36,277 nucleotides of DNA. It comes from Methylohalomonas sp964522485. GTDB taxonomy: Bacteria > Pseudomonadota > Gammaproteobacteria > Methylohalomonadales > Methylohalomonadaceae. Made by a program: the position numbers and the translations under genes. The notes beneath the pieces were generated by a model. That model saw nothing but the letters and a program-made list of their open reading frames with translations, was not told the DNA's origin and did not search any database. Where the stretch lies: the NCBI GenBank assembly GCA_964522485.1, contig CAZFUS010000019.1:1-36277 (forward strand). Reading direction: 5' to 3'. Numbering within the stretch: position 1 is the stretch's first letter; each line of letters opens with the position of its first letter. This document shows, one piece after another, positions 7,856 to 16,428 of the stretch.

Positions 7856-8326
7856 GTGAATTTCAATCTGACCCTGATAGGCCAGAGTATCGCGTTTATC
7901 GTCTTCGTCTGGTTCACGATGAAGTTCGTGTGGCCGATGCTTATGAAGAAGATGGCCGAGCGCGAGAAGAAAATCGCCGATGGTCTGGCTGCCGCCGAAA
8001 AAGGCCAGGAGAAATTCGAGCAGGCCGAGCAGCGTTACGAGGAACTTGTCAGCGAAGGCAAGCAGCAGGCTGGCGATATCATTGCCCAGGCGCACAAGCG
8101 GGGCGATGAATTGGTTGAGGAGGCCAAATCCGAGGCCAAATCCGAGGCCGAGCGTATCAAGCATTCCGCCCAGGCCGATATCGAGCAGCAGATCGCGCAG
8201 GCCCGCGAAAAACTCAAGAGCGAGGTCGCGGCTCTGGCATTGGCCGGTGCCGAGCAGATCCTGATACGTGAAGTGGACCAGAAGACCCACAATGAAATAC
8301 TCGACAAGATCTGCGCCAAACTCTGA
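7856..8326 (+). CDS. atpF: ATP synthase Fo subunit b (AtpF)
   Basis: Subunit b is the peripheral stalk that holds F1 still against the a subunit. The 156-residue protein has the same length as E. coli b. It starts at GTG (7856), eight bases after GAGGGG. One N-terminal membrane helix, LIGQSIAFIVFVWFTMKFVWP, is followed by a long Ala/Glu/Lys-rich coiled coil. A short internal duplication EEAKSEAKSEAERIK lies near residue 90. The C-terminal segment ALAGAEQILIREVD is the F1-contact region shared by this family. Confidence 0.97.
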   Translation: MNFNLTLIGQSIAFIVFVWFTMKFVWPMLMKKMAEREKKIADGLAAAEKGQEKFEQAEQRYEELVSEGKQQAGDIIAQAHKRGDELVEEAKSEAKSEAERIKHSAQADIEQQIAQAREKLKSEVAALALAGAEQILIREVDQKTHNEILDKICAKL

Positions 8327-8340
8327 CAGGACGACGTTGC

Positions 8341-8874
8341 ATGCTTGAAAAAACCACCATTGCTCGTCCCTATGCCGAGGCGGTATTCGAACAGGCCCAG
8401 AGTGAAAATGCGCTCAAGTCCTGGTCGGAGCTGCTGGCGGCACTGAAGGCCATTGTTTCAGATCCACAGCTGCGTGGTTTGTTGCAGAATCCGCGGGTGA
8501 GCAGCGATCAACTGGTCGAGATCATTACGGGTGTTGTCGGCGAAGGGCTCAGTAAAACCCAGTCCAACTTTGTTCAGCTTGTGACAGAAGCCGAGCGTCT
8601 GCAGTTTGTGCCGGAAATGGCGCAGCTGTTCGAGCAGCGCCGCCTGGATGTCGAAGGACTGGCCAATGTGGAAGTGGTTTCAGCCTACCCGCTGGAAGAG
8701 GCTCAACGCGAGCGTGTAGTAGAGATCATGGGCCGGCGCCTGTCCCGCAAGATCGAATTGAGTGAGCGTACCGACGAAGGATTGATCGGCGGTGTCATCA
8801 TTCGCCGTGGTGATTCTGTAATAGATGCTTCCATACGCGGACAGCTCAACGAGCTGCGTAATGAACTCGCCTGA
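8341..8874 (+). CDS. atpH: ATP synthase F1 subunit delta (AtpH)
   Basis: Delta joins the top of the alpha3beta3 hexamer to the b-stalk. The 177-residue product matches E. coli delta in length. It begins TTIARPYAEAVFEQAQ, the family's conserved N-terminal helix, includes LLQNPRVSSDQLVEII, and ends with RTDEGLIGGVIIRRGDSVIDASIRG without its last helix residues (the GGxxIRxGDxxxDxS signature). It starts 14 bases after atpF in the conserved operon order. Confidence 0.97.
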   Translation: MLEKTTIARPYAEAVFEQAQSENALKSWSELLAALKAIVSDPQLRGLLQNPRVSSDQLVEIITGVVGEGLSKTQSNFVQLVTEAERLQFVPEMAQLFEQRRLDVEGLANVEVVSAYPLEEAQRERVVEIMGRRLSRKIELSERTDEGLIGGVIIRRGDSVIDASIRGQLNELRNELA

Positions 8875-8946
8875 AATGATGTAAGAGCAGGCCAGGAATT
8901 GAATCCAGAGCGGTTTAGCCGCCGCTAGAGTCAACGAGGAACAACG

Positions 8947-10488
8947 ATGCAAATCAGTGCAACCGAGATCAGCGACCTGATCAGAAAGAAGATCCAGGAT
9001 ATGGATCTGGAGACCGAGGCGCGTACCGAAGGTACGGTGGTCAGCCTGAGTGACGGCATCGCCCGCCTGCACGGTCTGAGTGATGTCATGCAGGGTGAAA
9101 TGATTGAATTTCCCGGCAACACCTTCGGCTTGGCACTCAACCTGGAGCGTGACTCCGTTGGCGCGGTGATCCTGGGCACCTATGACCATATATCCGAAGG
9201 CGATACCGTCAAATGCACCAAACGCATTCTGGAAGTGCCGGTGGGGGAGGGCCTTCTTGGCCGAATAGTGGATGGTCTGGGTGTGCCGATTGACGGCAAG
9301 GGGCCGATTGAAAGCGGGGAAAGTTCTCCGATTGAAAAGATCGCCCCGGGCGTTATCTGGCGCAAGTCAGTGGAACAACCGGTGCAGAGTGGTCTGAAAT
9401 CGATTGATGCCATGGTCCCGGTCGGCCGGGGTCAGCGTGAGCTGATTATTGGTGACCGGCAGACCGGTAAAACGGCGGTGGCCATCGACACCATCATCAA
9501 CCAGAAAGGCACCGGTGTTAAGTGTATTTATGTCGCCATCGGGCAGAAGGCATCCTCCATCAATAACGTTGTCCGCAAGCTGGAGGAACATGGTGCCATG
9601 GAGCATACGATCGTGGTGGCTGCGAGTGCCTCCGATTCGGCGGCCATGCAGTACATCTCGGCGTACGCCGGTTGTGCCATGGGTGAGTATTTCCGGGATA
9701 ATGGTGAGGACGCGCTCATTATTTATGATGACCTGACCAAGCAGGCCTGGGCGTATCGCCAGGTCTCGCTGCTTTTGCGCCGCCCGCCAGGCCGCGAAGC
9801 TTACCCGGGTGACGTTTTCTATCTGCATTCGCGCCTGCTGGAACGTGCTGCTCGTGTCAGTGCCGAGTACGTCGAAAGGGAGACCAACGGCAAGGTCAAA
9901 GGCAAAACCGGCTCATTGACTGCGCTACCGATTATTGAAACACAGGCCGGTGACGTATCGGCATTCGTGCCGACCAACGTGATTTCCATTACCGACGGTC
10001 AGATTTATCTGGAGACGGATCTGTTCAACTCCGGTTTCCGTCCGGCCATCAACGCCGGCCTGTCGGTGTCGCGTGTCGGTGGCGCCGCACAGACCAAGAT
10101 CATCAAGAAGCTCGGTGGTGGCGTGCGCCTGGCACTTGCCCAGTATCGGGAACTTGCGGCTTTCGCCCAGTTCGCTTCGGATCTTGACGAGACCACCCGC
10201 AAGCAGCTGGAGCGCGGTCAGCGGGTCATGGAACTCATGAAGCAGAAGCAGTATTCGCCGCTGACAGTCGCCGAGATGGCAGTCAGTCTTTATGCGGCTG
10301 AAAAGGGTTATCTTGACGATATCGAGCTTAAAAAGATCGGAGATTTCGAAACGGCTTTGCATGGTTACATGAAGGGCGAGCACTCGGATCTTATGAAGTC
10401 GATCAATGAGAAAGGCGATTATGATGACGAGGTTGATGCGAAGCTCAAGGAATGTCTTGAAGATTTCAAGAAAAACAATACCTGGTAA
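8947..10488 (+). CDS. atpA: ATP synthase F1 subunit alpha (AtpA)
   Basis: Alpha carries the non-catalytic nucleotide sites and one side of each catalytic interface. The 513-residue product has exactly the E. coli length. The P-loop GDRQTGKT is at residues 169-176. Other marks are ALIIYDDLTKQAWAYRQ (Walker B region) and the catalytic Arg in the VSRVGGAAQ segment. The C-terminal DELSEIL-type segment is replaced here by a normal variable end. SD-like AACGAGG sits about 10 bases upstream of ATG. A 69-base spacer with GTGAA-type repeats separates it from atpG. Confidence 0.98.
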   Translation: MQISATEISDLIRKKIQDMDLETEARTEGTVVSLSDGIARLHGLSDVMQGEMIEFPGNTFGLALNLERDSVGAVILGTYDHISEGDTVKCTKRILEVPVGEGLLGRIVDGLGVPIDGKGPIESGESSPIEKIAPGVIWRKSVEQPVQSGLKSIDAMVPVGRGQRELIIGDRQTGKTAVAIDTIINQKGTGVKCIYVAIGQKASSINNVVRKLEEHGAMEHTIVVAASASDSAAMQYISAYAGCAMGEYFRDNGEDALIIYDDLTKQAWAYRQVSLLLRRPPGREAYPGDVFYLHSRLLERAARVSAEYVERETNGKVKGKTGSLTALPIIETQAGDVSAFVPTNVISITDGQIYLETDLFNSGFRPAINAGLSVSRVGGAAQTKIIKKLGGGVRLALAQYRELAAFAQFASDLDETTRKQLERGQRVMELMKQKQYSPLTVAEMAVSLYAAEKGYLDDIELKKIGDFETALHGYMKGEHSDLMKSINEKGDYDDEVDAKLKECLEDFKKNNTW

Positions 10489-10545
10489 ATCGTGAATCGT
10501 GGTTTGTGAAAATAAATAATTTTTCAATTCAAGTGAATAGGGTGA
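10486..10545. repeat. GTGAA-type repeats between atpA and atpG
   Basis: After the atpA stop, ATCGTGAATCGTGGTTTGTGAA repeats a GTGAA-like unit about every seven bases, without its last few bases here; TTTTTCAATTC and AAGTGAATAG follow. It is a weaker relative of the stretches after parA and glmU. No separate gene fits here. Confidence 0.35.
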
Positions 10546-10557
10546 CAGGAATCTGAT

Positions 10558-11430
10558 ATGGCGGCAGGCAAAGAAATCCGGTCCAAGATTTCCAGCGTCA
10601 AGAATACGCAGAAGATCACCAAGGCGATGGAAATGGTGGCCGCCAGCAAGATGCGCAAGGCGCAGGATCGCATGCAGGCCGCGCGGCCTTATGCCGAGAA
10701 GATCCGCAACGTGATTTCACATTTAGCCCATGCCAATCCGGAATATCAGCACAGCTATCTGGTCGGCCGTGATGAAGTCAAAAGCATCGGTCTTATCATC
10801 GTCACTACCGATCGGGGGCTGTGCGGCGGACTCAACGCCAACCTGTTCCGCGAGACGCTGCGTCATATGCGGGAATGGCAACAGGATCAGGGCAAGGAGT
10901 TACAGTTGTGCCTCATCGGCAGCAAGGGCATCGGCTATTTCAAGCGTATCGGCGGTAACATCAGTGCCCAGGCAAGTTCACTCGGAGATACACCTTCACT
11001 GGATGACCTGATCGGATCAGTCAAGGTGATGCTGGATGCCTACAACAATAAGGAAATCGATGAGCTCTATCTGGTTTTTAATGAATTCATCAATTCAATG
11101 ACACAAAAGCCCAGACTTGATCAGCTTTTGCCGGTACAGTCACTTGAGACGGATGAAAAAGAACTTCAGCATCACTGGGACTACATCTATGAGCCTGATG
11201 CCGAAGAAACGCTGGATGACCTGTTGATGCGTTACATCGAGTCGCTGGTCTATCAGGGGGTGGTGGAGAATATCGCCTCCGAGCAGGCAGCCCGGATGGT
11301 CGCCATGAAGAGTGCTTCCGATAATGCCGGCAAGCTTATTGATGAACTCGAACTGGTTTACAACAAGGCCCGTCAGGCAGCCATTACACAGGAGCTGTCG
11401 GAAATCGTCAGCGGCGCCGCGGCCATTTAA
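10558..11430 (+). CDS. atpG: ATP synthase F1 subunit gamma (AtpG)
   Basis: Gamma is the central rotating shaft. The 290-residue protein starts AAGKEIRSKISSVKNTQKIT and continues KAMEMVAASKMRKAQ, the conserved N-terminal coiled-coil helix. The middle has IIVTTDRGLCGGLNANLF, the Rossmann-like domain typical of gamma. The C-terminal helix ARMVAMKSASDNAGKLIDEL and YNKARQAAITQELSEIVSGA is the other half of the coiled coil and closes the protein as expected. The length is close to E. coli (287). Confidence 0.98.
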   Translation: MAAGKEIRSKISSVKNTQKITKAMEMVAASKMRKAQDRMQAARPYAEKIRNVISHLAHANPEYQHSYLVGRDEVKSIGLIIVTTDRGLCGGLNANLFRETLRHMREWQQDQGKELQLCLIGSKGIGYFKRIGGNISAQASSLGDTPSLDDLIGSVKVMLDAYNNKEIDELYLVFNEFINSMTQKPRLDQLLPVQSLETDEKELQHHWDYIYEPDAEETLDDLLMRYIESLVYQGVVENIASEQAARMVAMKSASDNAGKLIDELELVYNKARQAAITQELSEIVSGAAAI

Positions 11431-11497
11431 TGACGATCAAAGTTTTTAATGAACATTACCGGCCGTTAAAAGGTTTCAGATTAAAGAGGATAGGCAC

Positions 11498-12874
11498 ATG
11501 AGTTCTGGACAAGTGGTACAAATCATCGGCGCTGTGGTTGACGTCGAGTTCCCGCTGGAAACGCTGCCCAAGGTGTATGATGCACTCCTGGTCGAGGAAG
11601 GAAATCTGACCCTGGAAGTCCAGCAACAGTTGGGTGACGGCGTGGTACGTACCATTGCCCTCGGTTCGACTGACGGCCTGCAGCGTGGTGTCGACGTCAA
11701 GAACACGGGCGCACCGATCTCCGTGCCGGTCGGCGTCAAGACTCTGGGCCGTATCATGAACGTACTCGGTGAGCCGATTGATGAAGCCGGTCCGTTGGAA
11801 ACCGAAGAAAAGTGGAGTATTCACCGCGAAGCGCCCAAGTTTACCGAGCTGTCACCCGCTCAGGAGCTGCTGGAAACAGGTATCAAGGTTATCGACCTGG
11901 TCTGCCCGTTCGCCAAGGGCGGTAAGGTTGGTCTGTTCGGCGGCGCTGGTGTTGGCAAGACCGTGAACATGATGGAACTGATTCGTAATATTGCCGCCGA
12001 GCACAGTGGTTATTCCGTGTTTACCGGTGTCGGTGAACGTACCCGCGAAGGTAACGACTTCTATCATGAAATGAAGGACTCCAACGTGCTCGACAAGGTG
12101 TCACTGGTTTACGGTCAGATGAACGAGCCGCCCGGCAACCGTCTGCGTGTCGGTCTGACCGGTCTGACCCTGGCCGAGAAATTCCGTGATGAAGGCCGCG
12201 ACGTGCTGCTGTTCATCGACAACATTTACCGTTTTACTCTGGCTGGCGTGGAAGTGTCTGCGCTGCTTGGCCGCATGCCGTCAGCGGTGGGCTATCAGCC
12301 GACCCTGGCCGAGGAAATGGGCAAGCTGCAGGAACGTATTACCTCGACCAAGACCGGTTCCATTACCTCGGTGCAGGCCGTATACGTCCCGGCGGACGAC
12401 CTGACTGACCCGTCACCGGCGACCACTTTCGCGCACCTGGACGCCACCGTCGTGCTGTCGCGTCAGATTGCCGAGCTGGGTATCTACCCGGCCGTGGACC
12501 CGCTGGATTCCACCAGCCGTCAGCTCGACCCGCTGGTCGTCGGCCAGGAGCACTACGACGTCGCCCGCTCGGTACAGCAGACCCTGCAGCGTTACAAGGA
12601 ACTGCGTGACATCATTGCCATTCTGGGCATGGACGAACTGTCGGAAGAGGACAAGCTTACCGTGTCCCGCGCGCGCAAGATCCAGCGCTTCCTGTCGCAG
12701 CCGTTCTTTGTCGCCGAAGTCTTTACCGGCAGTCCCGGCAAGTATGTACCCCTCAAGGACACCATCCGGGGCTTCAAGGGTATTATTGACGGCGAATACG
12801 ATCACCTGCCGGAACAGGCGTTCTACATGGTCGGCAGTATCGAAGAAGCCGAAGAAAAGGCCAAGAACCTTTAA
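11498..12874 (+). CDS. atpD: ATP synthase F1 subunit beta (AtpD)
   Basis: Beta holds the catalytic ATP sites. The 458-residue protein matches the family (E. coli 460). It has the P-loop GGAGVGKT at residues 148-155, the catalytic-Glu segment VFTGVGERTREGNDFYHEM, Walker B LLFIDNIYRFTLAG, and the C-terminal DELSEEDKLTVSRARKIQ, the DELSEED motif that contacts gamma and epsilon. An AAAGAGGATAG ribosome site lies just before ATG at 11498. It is followed 11 bases later by atpC. Confidence 0.99.
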   Translation: MSSGQVVQIIGAVVDVEFPLETLPKVYDALLVEEGNLTLEVQQQLGDGVVRTIALGSTDGLQRGVDVKNTGAPISVPVGVKTLGRIMNVLGEPIDEAGPLETEEKWSIHREAPKFTELSPAQELLETGIKVIDLVCPFAKGGKVGLFGGAGVGKTVNMMELIRNIAAEHSGYSVFTGVGERTREGNDFYHEMKDSNVLDKVSLVYGQMNEPPGNRLRVGLTGLTLAEKFRDEGRDVLLFIDNIYRFTLAGVEVSALLGRMPSAVGYQPTLAEEMGKLQERITSTKTGSITSVQAVYVPADDLTDPSPATTFAHLDATVVLSRQIAELGIYPAVDPLDSTSRQLDPLVVGQEHYDVARSVQQTLQRYKELRDIIAILGMDELSEEDKLTVSRARKIQRFLSQPFFVAEVFTGSPGKYVPLKDTIRGFKGIIDGEYDHLPEQAFYMVGSIEEAEEKAKNL

Positions 12875-12885
12875 AGGTGGGAGCG

Positions 12886-13314
12886 ATGGCAAATACCATC
12901 AAAGTCGATATCGTCAGTGCCGAGAAGTCGATCTTTTCCGGCGAAGCCGCCATGGTGTTTGCCCCTGCCGTCAATGGCGAAGTCGGCATTGCGCCCCGCC
13001 ACTCACCGTTGCTGACCAAGCTGGCACCCGGTGAAGTTCGGCTGAAACTGACAGACGGCAGTGAAGAGGCCTATTACGTTTCCGGCGGTATGCTCGAAGT
13101 CCAGCCGCATATCGTCACCGTTCTGTCGGACACCGCCCTGCGCGCGCATGATATCGATGAGGCTGCCGCGGTTAAAGCCAAGGAAGAAGCCGAAAGGATG
13201 TTGCACGATCGCGAAAGCGACATCGATTATGCCCAGGCCCAGGCCGAACTGGCCGAGGCTGTGGCTCAGCTCCAGACCCTGCGCCGGTTGCGCAACCGCG
13301 GCGGCCGCAGTTAA
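12886..13314 (+). CDS. atpC: ATP synthase F1 subunit epsilon (AtpC)
   Basis: Epsilon binds gamma and the c-ring and can restrain ATP hydrolysis. The start at 12886 (MANTIKVDIVSAEK) is preferred over an upstream in-frame Met because AAAGGTGGGAG is a good ribosome site for it and it matches the family N-terminus. The 142-residue protein has the beta-sandwich segments EVGIAPRHSPLLTKLAPGEV and VSGGMLEVQPHIVTVLSDTA. A C-terminal helical hairpin rich in Ala/Glu/Arg is the regulatory part. It ends the atp operon. Confidence 0.97.
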   Translation: MANTIKVDIVSAEKSIFSGEAAMVFAPAVNGEVGIAPRHSPLLTKLAPGEVRLKLTDGSEEAYYVSGGMLEVQPHIVTVLSDTALRAHDIDEAAAVKAKEEAERMLHDRESDIDYAQAQAELAEAVAQLQTLRRLRNRGGRS

Positions 13315-13626
13315 CGTATCATCATGCGCTACCCACAGGCAGGCCTGGCGGCGGCGTCATTGAGGTAAACCCTGCCCGTCACATTCTGTGCCGGTTTGAT
13401 TTTTCACTGCCGGCCGGTCCGGGATACCGGTTATTCTGTCTGGCATCTTTGCCGATGCAGCAATGCAGATTCAGCCACTAATCGCTATCGTTCCGGCTAT
13501 TCTGGTAAATTATTGCTTCCAATCCGACTGGATAATTGCTGTTCAAAAACGGGGAGTGTCGTTGTTTCTATCTCCATGCTGCGGGTTTCATAGCGGCCAG
13601 GGCAATAGTGTAATGACCGGAATCCC
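13315..13626. other. Intergenic region between atpC and glmU
   Basis: About 310 bases without a supportable gene. A short plus-strand open frame (13396-13593) shows no family resemblance and no ribosome site. I found no hairpin followed by a T-run, so the end of the atp transcript is not marked, and no well-spaced promoter could be assigned to glmU. Confidence 0.4.
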
Positions 13627-15015
13627 ATGAATAATCAACTTAAAACAGCTATCAGTGTCATCATTCTGGCTGCAGGCCAGGGCAAGCGGATGTATTCCCG
13701 TCTGCCAAAGGTGCTGCATAAGCTGGCAGGCAGGCCATTGCTGGAGCACGTCTATCAGACAGCGGCTACACTGCCGTACAGAAGACTGGTGATCGTTTAC
13801 GGCCACGGTGGCAGTCATGTGACGGAGTCGCTCGCGCACCTGCAGGCTGAATGGGTCGAGCAGGCCGAACAGCTTGGAACCGGTCATGCCGTAGCCCAGA
13901 CACTGCCATTTTTGGATGATGGCGATCATGTTCTGATCCTTTACGGTGATGTTCCCCTCATATCTGCCCAGACCCTGCAACACCTGGTCGATGCGGCGGC
14001 TGACTCTGGTTTCAGCCTGCTGACTGCCGTTCTCAAGGACCCGGCCGGTTATGGGCGTGTCGTACGCGATGAGAATGATCGCGTACTGCGCATTGTTGAG
14101 CATAAGGATGCTACTGAGGCCGAGCTGGCAATCCGGGAAGTCAATACCGGCATGATGGTAGTACGTGCTGATTTATTGAAACGGTGGATCGCGAAACTGG
14201 ATAACCGTAACAAGCAGGGAGAATATTACCTGACCGACGTCATCAGCATGGCTGTCGCCAATGGACTGGTGATTCAGGCTGTCTATCCATCCTGTGTCAA
14301 TGAAATCGCCGGTATCAACGATCGAATACAACTGGCTGAGGCCGAGAGATATTATCAGAGTTTGCGCGCGCGGGAGTTGATGCGGGAGGGACTGACTCTG
14401 CTGGATCCCGCACGTTTTGATCTGCGCGGGCAGCTGACGACAGGTACCGACGTCGTCATTGATGTGAATGTTATTATTGAAGGTAAAGTCAGCCTTGGCA
14501 ACGAGGTGCGCATTGGTGCCAACTGCCACCTGCATGATGTCGAGATTGCCGATGGTGTTGAGATTCAGCCCAACTGTGTGATCGAAAAGGCGGTTATCGG
14601 CCGTGCCAGCCGTATCGGTCCGTTTGCCCGCATCCGCCCCGAGACCCGTTTGTCGGAACATGTCCATATTGGTAATTTTGTCGAGGTCAAGAAATCCGAC
14701 ATCGGTTCAGATTCCAAGGTTAACCACCTGAGTTATATCGGGGACAGCGAGATCGGCTGTAATGTCAATGTCGGTGCCGGCACCATCACCTGCAACTACG
14801 ACGGCGCCAACAAGTACAAGACCATCATCGAAGATAATGTCTTTATCGGCTCGGATACCCAGTTGATCGCACCGGTGCGGATCGGTGCCGGTGCGACTAT
14901 AGGCGCGGGTGCGACGATAAGGCGCGATGTAGAAGCCGGCCTGCTCGCACTCAGCCGACCCGAACAGCGCACGGTGACCGGCTGGAAGCGGCCGGAGAAG
15001 AAGAGTGAAGAGTGA
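13627..15015 (+). CDS. glmU: Bifunctional N-acetylglucosamine-1-phosphate uridyltransferase/glucosamine-1-phosphate acetyltransferase GlmU
   Basis: GlmU acetylates glucosamine-1-phosphate and then couples it to UTP, giving UDP-GlcNAc for peptidoglycan and lipopolysaccharide. The 462-residue protein is of normal length. The N-terminal uridyltransferase domain has LAAGQGKRMYSRLPKVLH (LAAGxGxRM at residues 14-22), EQLGTGHAVAQ and YGDVPLI. The C-terminal half is a left-handed beta helix of hexapeptide repeats, with RIGPFARIRPETRLSEHVHI, GNFVEVKKSDIG, VNHLSYIGDSEIG and TITCNYDGANKYKT holding the acetyltransferase site. The last residues (EKKSEE) are encoded by the GTGAA-type repeat that continues past the stop. 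glmU next to the atp operon is common in gammaproteobacteria. Confidence 0.98.
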   Translation: MNNQLKTAISVIILAAGQGKRMYSRLPKVLHKLAGRPLLEHVYQTAATLPYRRLVIVYGHGGSHVTESLAHLQAEWVEQAEQLGTGHAVAQTLPFLDDGDHVLILYGDVPLISAQTLQHLVDAAADSGFSLLTAVLKDPAGYGRVVRDENDRVLRIVEHKDATEAELAIREVNTGMMVVRADLLKRWIAKLDNRNKQGEYYLTDVISMAVANGLVIQAVYPSCVNEIAGINDRIQLAEAERYYQSLRARELMREGLTLLDPARFDLRGQLTTGTDVVIDVNVIIEGKVSLGNEVRIGANCHLHDVEIADGVEIQPNCVIEKAVIGRASRIGPFARIRPETRLSEHVHIGNFVEVKKSDIGSDSKVNHLSYIGDSEIGCNVNVGAGTITCNYDGANKYKTIIEDNVFIGSDTQLIAPVRIGAGATIGAGATIRRDVEAGLLALSRPEQRTVTGWKRPEKKSEE

Positions 15016-15088
15016 ATTTGTTAGAGAGAGGTAGTTGAAAAGTTCCCGACTATTCCCAATTTCGTTTCACGTTTCACATTTCACGAGC
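14998..15088. repeat. GTGAA/TTCAC repeat pair at the end of glmU
   Basis: AAGAGTGAAGAGTGAA overlaps the glmU stop codon. Some 50 bases later CGTTTCACGTTTCACATT gives the complementary pattern, again with a period near seven. The two arms could pair as an imperfect stem of the mRNA. The same design lies between parA and parB. The right arm resembles half of a parS site but is a direct repeat, not a palindrome. Confidence 0.5.
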
Positions 15089-15106
15089 GACGATGTACAA
15101 GCAAAA

Positions 15107-15925
15107 ATGCGTATAGGCTGCTATCAATACCGGCCCCGTTTCGGCAGGGTGCAGGCGAATCTGAACAGAGTCATCAAGCGTCTGGAGGGTATCGAGGCGG
15201 ACCTGATCGTCCTGCCGGAGCTGGCCTTTACGGGATATTACTTCAAGGATCGCGCCGAGACATTCGGTCTGGCCGAGGATCCACGCGATTCGGCAACAGT
15301 TCATGCACTAACCGGACTCTGTGCCCGCAATGATTTTCATCTTGTCACGGGCTTTACCGAGCGTGACGGCGACCGGGTATACAACAGCGCATTGCTGATT
15401 GGCCCGGACGGTATTGAGCATACCTATCGTAAACTGCATTTATTCAATGAAGAGAAATTCTGGTTCGACCCGGGTGATATTCCCTTGTCGGTGCAGCGTG
15501 TGCGCGGAGCCTGCATCGGTATCATGGTGTGTTTTGACTGGGTGTTTCCCGAGGTCGCCCGTGTTCTGGCATTACAGGGCGCCGAAATTCTGTGCCAGCC
15601 TGCGAATCTTGTGCTGACCTATTGCCAGCAGACCATGCTGACGCGCAGTCTGGAGAACCGCGTATTCAGCGTTACCTGCAACCGCTTCGGGGCTGACAAA
15701 AGGCCGCAGGGCGAATTGAGATTTACCGGCCGCAGCCAGATCGTCGCTTCCAATGGTGATCGTATTGATAGAGCGCCATCACAGCGTGAGACACTCTTGA
15801 TTGCCGATATCAATCCGGCGGCAGCGCATGACAAACATATTACCCGGCACAACGATGTACTCGCCGAGCGGCGGCCGGAGTACTATCGTGCCCTGTTTCT
15901 GCAGCAAGGAGAGAATCATGATTGA
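15107..15925 (+). CDS. Carbon-nitrogen hydrolase (nitrilase superfamily)
   Basis: A 272-residue member of the nitrilase superfamily, which hydrolyses C-N bonds in amides or nitriles. The start MRIGCYQYRP (15107) fits the family; upstream in-frame starts would place the repeat-like sequence in the protein. The Glu-Lys-Cys triad is visible: Glu38 in VLPELAFTGY, Lys109 in YRKLHLF and Cys142 in VCFDWVFPE. Thus the enzyme looks active. The class and substrate cannot be read from sequence; omega-amidase-like or N-carbamoyl hydrolase activities are possible. It overlaps rraA by eight bases. Confidence 0.88.
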   Translation: MRIGCYQYRPRFGRVQANLNRVIKRLEGIEADLIVLPELAFTGYYFKDRAETFGLAEDPRDSATVHALTGLCARNDFHLVTGFTERDGDRVYNSALLIGPDGIEHTYRKLHLFNEEKFWFDPGDIPLSVQRVRGACIGIMVCFDWVFPEVARVLALQGAEILCQPANLVLTYCQQTMLTRSLENRVFSVTCNRFGADKRPQGELRFTGRSQIVASNGDRIDRAPSQRETLLIADINPAAAHDKHITRHNDVLAERRPEYYRALFLQQGENHD

Positions 15926-16409
15926 GACACCGGCCTTTGCCACCGCAGATCTTTATGATGCCAACGAGGACAATGTCCAGGTCGCATTGCCGATGTTCGC
16001 CGATTTCGGTGGCCGACTGATTTTCTCCGGTACCATTTCGACCGTGAAAGTGCATGAAGACAATACACTGGTGCGCAAGGCCCTGGAGGAGGATGGTGCG
16101 GGCAGGGTACTGGTCATCGATGGCGGCGAATCGCTGCGCTGTGCCCTGGTCGGCGATATGCTGGCGGAACTCGGCAGGGATAACGGCTGGAACGGCATTA
16201 TCGTGTCCGGCTGTATCCGCGACGTGGCCGTGATCGCGACTATAGATATCGGCGTCAAGGCCATCGGCACGAATCCACGCAAGAGTGTCAAATTGAACAC
16301 CGGCCAGCGTGATATTCCGGTCAGCTTCGCGGGTGTTACCTTTACGCCGGGTGAATATCTGTATGCGGATGAAGACGGAATTCTGCTGTCAAAGCAGGCT
16401 TTGACTTGA
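15918..16409 (+). CDS. rraA: RraA-family protein (regulator of RNase E activity)
   Basis: RraA binds and inhibits RNase E in E. coli; relatives in other bacteria act as aldolases. The 163-residue protein is close to E. coli RraA (161). ATG at 15918 follows AAGGAGAGA, and the gene overlaps the nitrilase stop. Family motifs are TADLYDANEDNVQVALPMF, the TVKVHEDNTLVRKALEE helix, VLVIDGGESLRCALVGD and IIVSGCIRDVAVIATIDIGV. These match the true RraA subgroup rather than the oxaloacetate decarboxylase type, although the two are close. Confidence 0.9.
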   Translation: MIETPAFATADLYDANEDNVQVALPMFADFGGRLIFSGTISTVKVHEDNTLVRKALEEDGAGRVLVIDGGESLRCALVGDMLAELGRDNGWNGIIVSGCIRDVAVIATIDIGVKAIGTNPRKSVKLNTGQRDIPVSFAGVTFTPGEYLYADEDGILLSKQALT

Positions 16410-16428
16410 CCATCAAGGGAGATTATCC

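Noticed and set aside
15064..15080. CGTTTCACGTTTCACATT as a parS site
   Set aside because: parS is a 16-base palindrome with TTTCACGTGAAA at its centre; here the half site is repeated in the same direction, so ParB would not bind as to parS.
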